This document shows positions 23,154 to 29,832 of a DNA stretch of 29,832 nucleotides, one piece after another. Numbering within the stretch: the first letter of the stretch is position 1; each line of letters starts with the position of its first letter. Origin of the DNA: an uncultured Bacteroidota bacterium (GTDB taxonomy: Bacteria > Bacteroidota > Bacteroidia > Chitinophagales > LD1); the NCBI GenBank assembly GCA_937894725.1, contig CALAYL010000059.1, forward strand, positions 1-29,832, read 5' to 3'. The position numbers and the translations under genes were made by a program. The notes under the pieces were generated by a model. That model ran no database searches. It had not been told where the DNA came from and was given only the letters and a program-made list of their open reading frames with translations.

Positions 23154-24341
23154 ATGGCTAAAGAAAAATTCGTAAAAGACAAGCCGCACGTAAACATCGG
23201 CACCATTGGTCACGTTGACCACGGTAAGACTACGTTGACTGCCGCAATTACTACAGTATTAGCTAAGAAAGGTCTAGCAGAATTGCGTGACTATTCTTCT
23301 ATCGATAACGCTCCTGAAGAAAAAGAGCGTGGTATCACTATCAATACTGCTCACGTAGAATATCAAACAGAAAACCGCCACTATGCACACGTTGACTGTC
23401 CAGGTCACGCGGATTATATCAAGAACATGGTTACTGGTGCTGCTCAAATGGATGGAGCTATCCTAGTAGTAGCTGCTACTGATGGTCCAATGCCACAAAC
23501 ACGTGAGCATATCCTTTTGGCTCGTCAGGTAGGTGTACCACAAATCGTAGTGTTCATGAACAAAGTTGACTTGGTTGACGATCCAGAATTCCTAGAACTA
23601 GGTGAAATGGAAATCCGTGACCTTTTGACTTTCTACAAATATGATGGCGACAAAACTCCAGTTATTCAAGGTTCAGCACTTGGTGCATTGAACGGTGAAG
23701 CTAAATGGGTTGAAAAAATCGATGAGTTGATGAATGCTGTAGATAGCTATATCCCAGTTCCTCCACGTATGGTTGACCTTCCATTCTTGATGCCTGTTGA
23801 AGATGTATTCTCTATCACTGGTCGTGGTACAGTAGCTACAGGTCGTATCGAAAGAGGTCGTGCTTTGACTGGAGATCCAGTAGAAATCATCGGACTTTCT
23901 TTTGACAAAATGACGTCAACTGTTACAGGTGTTGAGATGTTCCGTAAAATCCTAGACGAAGGTGAGGCTGGCGATAACGTAGGTCTTCTTCTCCGTGGGG
24001 TTGACAAAGAGCAAATCAAGAGAGGTATGGTAATCTGTAAGCCAGGTTCTGTAACTCCACATACTGTTTTCAAATGCGAAACATATATCTTGAGCAAAGA
24101 TGAAGGTGGTCGTCACACTCCATTCTTTAACAAATACCGTCCACAGTTCTATTTCAGAACTACTGACGTAACAGGTGAAATCACATTGCCAGAAGGTTCT
24201 GAAATGTGTATGCCTGGTGATAACATCACCCTACATGTAGAGTTGATTTACCCTATCGCTCTCGAAAAAGGACTTCGTTTCGCTATCCGTGAGGGTGGTA
24301 GAACAGTAGGTGCTGGTCAGGTGACTGAAATCATTAAGTAA
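23154..24341 (+). CDS. tuf: Translation elongation factor EF-Tu
   Basis: 395 residues, complete. The G1 P-loop GHVDHGKT is at 19-26, followed by RGITINTAHVEY (switch I), DCPGHADYI (G3), and NKVD near 136-139 (G4). The C-terminal barrel ends REGGRTVGAGQVTEI. It delivers aminoacyl-tRNA to the ribosome with GTP. It follows four tRNA genes in the order seen in E. coli tufB, and ends at a strong terminator. Codon use looks more biased than in the neighbours, as expected for a very highly expressed gene. Confidence 0.99.
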   Translation: MAKEKFVKDKPHVNIGTIGHVDHGKTTLTAAITTVLAKKGLAELRDYSSIDNAPEEKERGITINTAHVEYQTENRHYAHVDCPGHADYIKNMVTGAAQMDGAILVVAATDGPMPQTREHILLARQVGVPQIVVFMNKVDLVDDPEFLELGEMEIRDLLTFYKYDGDKTPVIQGSALGALNGEAKWVEKIDELMNAVDSYIPVPPRMVDLPFLMPVEDVFSITGRGTVATGRIERGRALTGDPVEIIGLSFDKMTSTVTGVEMFRKILDEGEAGDNVGLLLRGVDKEQIKRGMVICKPGSVTPHTVFKCETYILSKDEGGRHTPFFNKYRPQFYFRTTDVTGEITLPEGSEMCMPGDNITLHVELIYPIALEKGLRFAIREGGRTVGAGQVTEIIK

Positions 24342-24375
24342 TATTTACAATACAATCAAACATACTACAACGATT

Positions 24376-24403
24376 AAGGGAGGCCAAAAGCCTCCCTTTT
24401 CTT
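24376..24403 (+). terminator. Rho-independent terminator of the tRNA-tuf operon
   Basis: AAGGGAGGC (24376-24384), loop CAAAA, GCCTCCCTT (24390-24398), then TTCTT. It separates tuf from rimO. Confidence 0.92.
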
Positions 24404-24434
24404 ATTCTAAAGTTTTGAAACCTTTTGCTCTTTA

Positions 24435-24467
24435 TTGTACTTTCCAAAACTCGAATATGTATATTTG
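24435..24467 (+). promoter_or_regulatory. Promoter of rimO and the cysteine desulfurase
   Basis: TTG at 24435-24437, a 22-base spacer, then an exact -7 box TATATTTG at 24460-24467. Transcription should begin near 24474, about 27 bases before the TTG start codon of rimO. Confidence 0.7.
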
Positions 24468-24500
24468 CCCCCTTTTAAAAGAATAGACAAAAAGTATATT

Positions 24501-25814
24501 TTGAAAACAAAAACACTCGCAAAAGATAAAGTATCAGTGATTACACTCGGCTGTTCTAAAAATACGGTGGACAGCGAAGTGATGATGGCACACCTATCGC
24601 ACGGAGGCTATGATGTGATACACGATAAATGGAAAAAAGGACGCAATGTAGTCATCGTAAATACTTGCGGATTTATTGACAAAGCCAAAGAAGAATCGAT
24701 AAACACTATAATGGAATATGCTGATGCAAAAAGCAAAGGCAAAATAGAAAAGCTCTATGTCACTGGTTGCCTTTCTCAACGCTATAAAGATAACCTTGAA
24801 ACAGAAATACCTGAGGTAGATGCCTATTATGGCACAGCCGAATTGCCGCGTTTGCTCAAAAATTTTAAGATTGACTATAAGCACGAGCTAGTAGGTGAAC
24901 GCTTTTTAAGTACTCCAAAACATTTTGCCTATCTAAAAATTTCAGAGGGATGCAATCGTACTTGCTCGTTTTGTGCTATTCCGCTGATGCGAGGTAAGCA
25001 CATATCTGTAAGCATCGAAAACCTTGTTGAAGAAGCTAAAAAATTAGCGCAAAAAGGCGTTAAAGAATTGATACTAATTGCGCAAGAACTGACTTATTAT
25101 GGAATCGATATTTACAAAAAACGAAAACTACCCGAACTACTTTCTGCTTTGGCTGATGTAGAGGGTATCGAATGGATAAGACTACACTATGCCTACCCAG
25201 CACAGTTTCCGATGGAAATCATAGACGAAATGGCCAAAAACCCTAAGGTTTGTCACTATCTAGATATGCCTCTCCAACATGCAGGTGATAAAGTACTCAA
25301 ATCAATGCGTAGAAATATCACTAATGATGAAACACGCGACCTAATCAAAGCTATTAGAGCAAAAGTGCCTGACGTTTCGATTCGCACGACCATGCTGGTC
25401 GGTTATCCTGGTGAAGCGGAGCAAGATTTTGAAGCGTTGAAAAACTTTATTGAAGACATGCGTTTTGAACGATTAGGCGTGTTTCAATATTCGCACGAAG
25501 AGAGCACTAGAGCGCACACACTCGAAGACGACATTTCGACCGAACTCAAAGAGGAACGAGCTGCAGAACTTATGGATATACAAGAACAAATTTCGCTCGA
25601 ACTAAACAAACTAAAAATAGGCAAAACTTATCGCGTACTTTTTGACCGAAAAGAAGGGAATTACTTTATTGGTCGCACCGAATATGACTCTCCAGAAGTG
25701 GATAACGAGGTACTAGTACCAGCCGACAAAAACTATGTACGTGTGGGTGATTTTGCCAATGTAAAAATCAATACTGCAGAAGCCTTTGACCTATATGGTG
25801 AAATCGTAGATTAA
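24501..25814 (+). CDS. rimO: Ribosomal protein S12 methylthiotransferase RimO
   Basis: 437 residues from a TTG at 24501. Upstream in-frame codons lie inside the promoter, and the protein then begins KTKTLAKDK followed by the conserved VITLGCSKNTVDSEVM, so this start fits the family. The N-terminal UPF0004 domain carries C18, C56 and C90, which hold the auxiliary [4Fe-4S] cluster. The radical-SAM domain has C151, C155 and C158 in GCNRTCSFCAIP. A C-terminal TRAM domain (GKTYRVLFDRKEGNYFIGRTEY...) binds the substrate S12. It adds a methylthio group to an Asp of S12. The cysteine desulfurase gene starts 1 base after its stop, fitting a sulfur-supply partnership. Confidence 0.95.
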   Translation: MKTKTLAKDKVSVITLGCSKNTVDSEVMMAHLSHGGYDVIHDKWKKGRNVVIVNTCGFIDKAKEESINTIMEYADAKSKGKIEKLYVTGCLSQRYKDNLETEIPEVDAYYGTAELPRLLKNFKIDYKHELVGERFLSTPKHFAYLKISEGCNRTCSFCAIPLMRGKHISVSIENLVEEAKKLAQKGVKELILIAQELTYYGIDIYKKRKLPELLSALADVEGIEWIRLHYAYPAQFPMEIIDEMAKNPKVCHYLDMPLQHAGDKVLKSMRRNITNDETRDLIKAIRAKVPDVSIRTTMLVGYPGEAEQDFEALKNFIEDMRFERLGVFQYSHEESTRAHTLEDDISTELKEERAAELMDIQEQISLELNKLKIGKTYRVLFDRKEGNYFIGRTEYDSPEVDNEVLVPADKNYVRVGDFANVKINTAEAFDLYGEIVD

Positions 25815-25815
25815 T

Positions 25816-26940
25816 ATGAAAGTATATCTTGACAATGCCGCCACTACGCCTCTTGACCCACAAGTGTTGGATGAAATGATGCCGTATTTAACCACTCATT
25901 TTGGCAATCCAAATTCGATACATGAATATGGCCGAAAGACACGATCGGCTATCGAAAAAAGTAGAAAAATAGTAGCTCAAACATTGAACGCCTCTACTGC
26001 CGAAATCTTTTTTACTTCATGCGGTACAGAGAGCAATAATATGGTTTTAAAACAAGGCGTTACCTCATTGGGGGTAAAGCGAATCATATCCTCTCCTACG
26101 GAGCATCACTGTGTGCTACATAGTGTCAAAACCCTCGAGAAACAAGGTATAGCTGTCGATTGGCTAGAAGTGAATAAATTTGGAGAAGTGAATATCGCTA
26201 TGCTCGAAGATATACTTACACAACCCAATAGCCCCACTACACTCGTATCGCTTATGCACGCCAACAATGAGATAGGCACAATGCTCGACCTAGAGGCGGT
26301 AGCTCTACTCTGCAAAAAACACTATAGTTATTTCCACTCTGATACTGTGCAAACCATTGCACACAAAGAAATTGACCTGCAAAAAATTCCGATTGATTTT
26401 ATCAGCGGTTCTGCACACAAATTTCATGGCCCAAAGGGTATTGGATTTGTTTTTATCCGAAATGGAGTAGCACTCCAACCCTTTATTGATGGAGGGGCGC
26501 AAGAACGTAACATGCGTGCAGGTACAGAAAATGTAGCAAGTATCGTAGGCTTAAGCAAAGCCTTGGAAATTTGGCAAGCCAATAAAGAAAATCAACTAGA
26601 CTATCTCCGCAAACTAAAAGACTACATGATAGCGCAGGTAAATGAAAAATTACCCTCAGCCGCTTTCAATGGAAGAACTGATCACCACTCGCTCGACCAC
26701 GTGCTGAGTGTATCTCTCCCTGAAAACACAAAAACGGACTTGCTGCTTTTTAACCTCGATATAGCAGGTATCTGTGCATCGGGGGCAAGTGCCTGTGCAT
26801 CGGGTAGTCTGGGCGCATCGCATGTGATGGAGGCTATCAAAGCTCCTATTGATAGGCGTACGGTACGTTTTTCGTTTTCAAAAAATACGACTAAAGATGA
26901 AATTGATTTGGCTGTAGATGCACTGGGGAAGATGGTGTAG
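25816..26940 (+). CDS. Class V aminotransferase-fold cysteine desulfurase (NifS/IscS family)
   Basis: 374 residues. YLDNAATTPLDPQV (4-17), TEHHCV (95-100, PLP-stacking His), HANNEIGT (148-155), and the PLP Lys K202 in SGSAHKFHGPKGIGF. RAGTENV is at 234-240, and the sulfur-accepting Cys C327 sits in SACASGSLGASHV. It removes sulfur from cysteine to feed Fe-S clusters or thiolation. No iscU or sufE is adjacent; it is coupled to rimO, an Fe-S enzyme. It may be the general desulfurase or one dedicated to tRNA or protein thiolation. Convergent with the di-haem peroxidase gene, 21 bases apart. Confidence 0.93.
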   Translation: MKVYLDNAATTPLDPQVLDEMMPYLTTHFGNPNSIHEYGRKTRSAIEKSRKIVAQTLNASTAEIFFTSCGTESNNMVLKQGVTSLGVKRIISSPTEHHCVLHSVKTLEKQGIAVDWLEVNKFGEVNIAMLEDILTQPNSPTTLVSLMHANNEIGTMLDLEAVALLCKKHYSYFHSDTVQTIAHKEIDLQKIPIDFISGSAHKFHGPKGIGFVFIRNGVALQPFIDGGAQERNMRAGTENVASIVGLSKALEIWQANKENQLDYLRKLKDYMIAQVNEKLPSAAFNGRTDHHSLDHVLSVSLPENTKTDLLLFNLDIAGICASGASACASGSLGASHVMEAIKAPIDRRTVRFSFSKNTTKDEIDLAVDALGKMV

Positions 26941-26979
26941 GACACTGTCTTAATGAGGTTCCTAAGGCTTTGACAGTGT
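26941..26979. repeat. Inverted repeat in the convergent gap after the cysteine desulfurase
   Basis: GACACTGTC (26941-26949) pairs over at least 8 bp with GACAGTGT (26972-26979) across a 22-base loop. It overlaps the last codons of the convergent gene. There is no T-run, so a terminator role is doubtful. Confidence 0.3.
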
Positions 26980-27969
26980 AGTGTCCGTTATAAAAGTGTG
27001 ATCTGTTAGTGTCTTGAGAAATGATACCAAGTCTGCCTTTTCCTGGGTAGTGAGATCGAGACCATTTACCTTTTCGGGAATCAACATCAGCGGATCTATA
27101 TTCGGTGAATTTTGGTGAAAGCCGCTGTTGTAAAACTCAACTACCTCTTCGAGCGTTGTAAATCTACCGTCATGCATAAACTGAGTGCGCAACCCGCTAT
27201 TTCGCAGTGTAGGCGTTTTGTATTTTCCGGCATCAGCTTCAATTCCTGTAACATCGTATCTACCTTTATCCCATGCAGGAAAAACGCTATCAAGCCCGAT
27301 ATTATGGAAACCATTGTCGGTAAAAAGACTCCCTGCATGACAATGAAAACAATCGCCTTTTTCACTAAAGAAAATACGCATCCCATTGAGCTCGTTTGCT
27401 GTCAATGGAAATTCCCGTCTGCGATATTGATCATACTTCGCATTGCCTGAAATCATGGTACGGAAAAACTGCGCTAACGCATAGGCCACATCCTTTGACA
27501 CAATAGTATTCACCCCGTAGGCTTGCTTAAAAAGTGTTTTATATTCTTCATTTGCATTCAACTTGCTAATGTCTGAGCCAAAAAAATCATTGACTTCAAA
27601 CATCATCATATCCTCTAGACTACACTGCTTCTCCCCTTTCCACAAAAAATTGGTATTCCATCCTAAGTTGATATGCGGCAAAACGGTGGTTCCGCTGCTA
27701 ACCTCTGTAGTAAACCCCTTTGATTGAAAATGGCAGGATGAACATGACTTGCCATTATTAGATAAAATTGGGTCGTAATATAACTTTCGACCAAGTGCTA
27801 TACGCTCCACTGTCATCTTGTTATCTTCCGGAATATTCATTTTCGGGAAAAATTGTGGAATTTTCAGGACAACAGGGGTTTCTTTCAAATCGGCCTTATC
27901 TTCTTTTTTCTTACAAGAAAATAAAACAACCGATAATACACATACCAATAAAAAAAAATGCTTTTTCAT
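26962..27969 (-). CDS. Di-haem cytochrome c peroxidase / MauG / MbnH-like lipoprotein
   Basis: 335 residues. A lipoprotein signal ends at LFSC (C19). Two haem c sites are CSSCH (76-80) and CFHCH (207-211), as in the bacterial CcpA/MauG family. GRKLYYDPILS (60-70), KTPTLRN (251-257) and HDGRFTTLEEVVEFYN (266-281) are further family blocks. The protein should sit on the periplasmic membrane face. The preceding gene, 6 bases upstream, encodes an MbnP-like protein; in characterised systems an MbnH-type di-haem enzyme oxidises a Trp of its MbnP partner. That assignment here is by context. A plain H2O2-reducing peroxidase is the alternative. Confidence 0.88.
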   Translation of the reverse strand: MKKHFFLLVCVLSVVLFSCKKKEDKADLKETPVVLKIPQFFPKMNIPEDNKMTVERIALGRKLYYDPILSNNGKSCSSCHFQSKGFTTEVSSGTTVLPHINLGWNTNFLWKGEKQCSLEDMMMFEVNDFFGSDISKLNANEEYKTLFKQAYGVNTIVSKDVAYALAQFFRTMISGNAKYDQYRRREFPLTANELNGMRIFFSEKGDCFHCHAGSLFTDNGFHNIGLDSVFPAWDKGRYDVTGIEADAGKYKTPTLRNSGLRTQFMHDGRFTTLEEVVEFYNSGFHQNSPNIDPLMLIPEKVNGLDLTTQEKADLVSFLKTLTDHTFITDTTLSKP

Positions 27970-27975
27970 CTTCGT

Positions 27976-28683
27976 TTAATAAAATACATCTACTCCGTTT
28001 GCACTCAATTTTTGCATTGCGGTATTGTTGCTCATCGAATACTGTCCGTCTGTTACAAAATCATATACTTGAGGGTGCTTAAACCATTCATTGATATTCA
28101 TAGTCAAGTTGAGTGTATTGTTTTGATCTGCTTTTACAGAAAATGATTTAGTAACATGAACCATTACTGCATTACCATTTCGACCCAAATGCAGTGCAAA
28201 GCCAGTATTGCTAGATGAATTGGTAAAATAGCCTTCAAATTTCATAAAATGATAGCCTCCACCCATCATATCTGGCCAAGCCATATTGGTATTATCTACC
28301 GTAGCTTCCAAGGCATTGCTTTTATTTTTTGCTGTATCTAATCCGAGGGTAAAATACAAATCGGTATAGTCGCCTGCGGGTACATCAGTGAATGTAAGTA
28401 GATTAGTTTCACTACGCTTTGCATTGACATAAAAAATGCCTTCTACCGTATGAAGCTTCCCTTTACTATCTTTCATACTAAACGAAGATAGATAATATTC
28501 AAGCTTTGAAATTTCATAAGGATAGCCTGCTTCGCAGATATAGTCTTTGACATCAAAGGCTAAATCCTTGCTATCTACTTTATAGGCAATCTGGACACCT
28601 ACTGTGCCCGAGCCTTGTTCTTCTTTCTTGCATCCAGCCAATAACATTAGAGCAAAAAGTGCTACTAATTGAATTTTTTCCAT
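27976..28683 (-). CDS. MbnP-like periplasmic lipoprotein
   Basis: 235 residues. A lipobox LLAGC gives lipidated C18, followed by a beta-rich domain. ISKLEYYLSSFSMKDSKGK (58-76), VPAGDYTDLYFTLGLD (101-116) and NMAWPDMMGGGYHFMKFEG (133-151) match the family described as partner of the MbnH di-haem enzyme. W136 in the last block is the best candidate for the modified Trp; W200 is another. The family has been linked to copper binding. It is the first gene of a two-gene operon with the di-haem protein, and no methanobactin biosynthesis gene (mbnA/B/C) is in the window. Modification and metal binding are inferred. Confidence 0.8.
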   Translation of the reverse strand: MEKIQLVALFALMLLAGCKKEEQGSGTVGVQIAYKVDSKDLAFDVKDYICEAGYPYEISKLEYYLSSFSMKDSKGKLHTVEGIFYVNAKRSETNLLTFTDVPAGDYTDLYFTLGLDTAKNKSNALEATVDNTNMAWPDMMGGGYHFMKFEGYFTNSSSNTGFALHLGRNGNAVMVHVTKSFSVKADQNNTLNLTMNINEWFKHPQVYDFVTDGQYSMSNNTAMQKLSANGVDVFY

Positions 28684-28728
28684 AACTTATATTTTAAAGT
28701 AAAGTTAAACTGAGTATCCCATTTTTAT

Positions 28729-28744
28729 TATGACTGTTGTCACA
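28729..28744 (-). promoter_or_regulatory. Crp/Fnr-like palindrome upstream of the MbnP-like gene
   Basis: On the minus strand it reads TGTGA-CAACAG-TCATA, one base off the TGTGA-N6-TCACA consensus. A -7-like TAACTTTA lies 21 bases downstream, placing the site centre about -40 relative to a start, the usual class II activator position. The remainder of the 28684-28878 gap holds no gene. Confidence 0.4.
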
Positions 28745-28878
28745 ATACTTAACAAGAAATAGTTATTTTTTTTTATAACGGAGACTAGTCGCTAACACAA
28801 TAAAAGGTCAATAAAATATGGACTTTAAAGCACAATTAAGTATAACATTTTCCTTACACAATTTAGAGGTATATAGTT

Positions 28879-29772
28879 TTACAAGGTAGTTTCAGCACAG
28901 ATTTCAGACGCTAATTCAAATTCCAAATTGCTATGTTGAATATGGTGCTGTGCTAGTTCTTGTTTCAAAGCTTTTTTAATATCTATAAGCTTATCAGCAC
29001 TTTCTATTTTAATATGTGCTGTCAAGGCATTTTCACTAGTGCTCATTCCCCAAATATGAACATGATGAATATCTAAGACACCATTTACTGTCTGTAAATG
29101 CGCTTTTATCTCGTCTGAATCTATAGCGGCTGGCACACCATCTAAAATGGCAATAGCACTATCCTTAAACAATCGCCATGTGCTTAACAATACGATAATG
29201 GCAATGGCTACTGCGGTGATACCATCCAAAGCAAACCATTGAAAGTAATGAATTAAAATACCACTCACTACTACACCCAAGGAAACTAATGCATCTACCA
29301 TCAAATGCCAATAGGCTGCTTTAAGATTTAGGTCGCCTTTCTGGCTTTTCTGAAACAATAAAGCGGAAACGAAATTGATAACAACCCCAATTCCTGCTAC
29401 CCACATGATTGTAGTACCACTAAGTGGGCTAGGATTAATAATTTTATGCAACCCTTCCCAAGCAATAGCACCAATAGCGAAAGCCAACAAAATGGAATTA
29501 ATAAAAGAAGTAACAATAGAGCCTTTTTTAAATCCGTAGGAAAAAATTTTAGATGGCTTAATTTTCTGTAACCTAAAGGCTAAGAAAGCCAATAAAAGCC
29601 CTGAAATATCGCCTACATTGTGGGCTGCATCGGATAGTAAAGAGGTAGAATTGATTTGCCAACCATAAATAATTTCAACAATCACATAAGCCGTATTTAA
29701 TGCAATACCAACCATAAATGAACGATTAATTTCCGTAGTATCGGTAATGGTGTGTGAATGATTATGCGACAT
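28879..29772 (-). CDS. CDF family zinc/cation exporter (CzcD/ZitB-like)
   Basis: 297 residues from the ATG at 29770-29772, which begins MSHNHSHT, a His-rich tail usual for this family; an in-frame start at 29802 would add 10 residues that look unrelated. Six membrane segments are visible. The transport site has HNVGD (H51, D55) in TM2 and HLMVD (H156, D160) in TM5, the HxxxD-HxxxD pattern of Zn-selective members. The C-terminal ferredoxin-like domain includes DIHHVHIWGMSTSENALTAH. It exports divalent metal across the inner membrane by proton antiport. It lies on the same strand upstream of the MbnP/MbnH-like pair, 195 bases away, so it probably has its own transcript. Confidence 0.93.
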   Translation of the reverse strand: MSHNHSHTITDTTEINRSFMVGIALNTAYVIVEIIYGWQINSTSLLSDAAHNVGDISGLLLAFLAFRLQKIKPSKIFSYGFKKGSIVTSFINSILLAFAIGAIAWEGLHKIINPSPLSGTTIMWVAGIGVVINFVSALLFQKSQKGDLNLKAAYWHLMVDALVSLGVVVSGILIHYFQWFALDGITAVAIAIIVLLSTWRLFKDSAIAILDGVPAAIDSDEIKAHLQTVNGVLDIHHVHIWGMSTSENALTAHIKIESADKLIDIKKALKQELAQHHIQHSNLEFELASEICAETTL

Positions 29773-29832
29773 ATTTTTTTTGCAATATCTGAAAAATAAC
29801 AAAAAGTATAACTACTTCAACACGGTTATCTT

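Noticed and set aside
24435..24500. 22-residue extension of RimO
   Set aside because: Lies within the -33/-7 promoter and upstream of the predicted transcript start.
26941..26979. Convergent terminator
   Set aside because: The stem is only 8-9 bp with a 22-base loop and no T-run; kept as a weak inverted repeat only.

Overview
The window looks like chromosomal DNA of a member of the Bacteroidota. Evidence: two secreted proteins carry type IX secretion C-terminal sorting domains, there is a 730-residue type III glutamine synthetase, several promoters fit the Bacteroidota -33 TTTG / -7 TAnnTTTG pattern, and start codons mostly lack strong Shine-Dalgarno sites. The short (743-residue) PurL suggests a Chitinophagia/Sphingobacteriia/Cytophagia-like lineage rather than Flavobacteriia or Bacteroidia. 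That placement is an inference.

Left part (1-4590, minus strand): a type I restriction-modification operon, hsdM - GxxExxY nuclease-fold gene - hsdS - 77-residue ORF - Abi_2/HEPN abortive-infection gene - hsdR (only its first 34 codons are in the window). The last four genes are separated by 1-4 bases. The GxxExxY gene is bounded by three copies of a ~41-base repeat that supply both its own stop codon and that of hsdM, so it looks like a repeat-bounded cassette dropped into the operon. Two short hairpins lie in the divergent gap before a secreted M43-type metalloprotease.

Middle part (4817-22092): the T9SS metalloprotease; a YitT-family membrane protein convergent with groES-groEL, which has a good sigma-54-like -24/-12 element; a small plus-strand cluster (Cys-rich lipoprotein, CDGSH Fe-S protein, RluF pseudouridine synthase); a minus-strand cluster (Wzx-like flippase, purL, T9SS surface protein overlapping purL by 8 bases, and probably a small membrane protein); a divergent polytopic membrane protein; glnN with a UUCG-loop terminator; a XerC-type recombinase and a metallo-beta-lactamase-fold hydrolase.

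Translation block (22174-24403): hpf, then tRNA-Thr(TGT), tRNA-Tyr(GTA), tRNA-Gly(TCC), tRNA-Thr(GGT) and tuf, the same order as the thrU-tyrU-glyT-thrT-tufB operon of Escherichia coli. A strong promoter, a terminator-like hairpin and a hairpin in every tRNA-tRNA spacer are visible. tuf ends at a clear terminator, so it is not co-transcribed with secE-nusG here.

Right part (24435-29832): rimO (TTG start, set by an unambiguous promoter) followed one base later by a class V cysteine desulfurase; convergent with these, a MbnP-like lipoprotein and a di-haem MauG/CcpA/MbnH-like lipoprotein form an operon preceded by a Crp/Fnr-like palindrome; last comes a CDF zinc exporter. The best candidates for something under-described are the repeat-bounded GxxExxY cassette inside the hsd operon, the hsd/Abi_2 composite island, and the MbnP/MbnH-like pair without a visible methanobactin locus.
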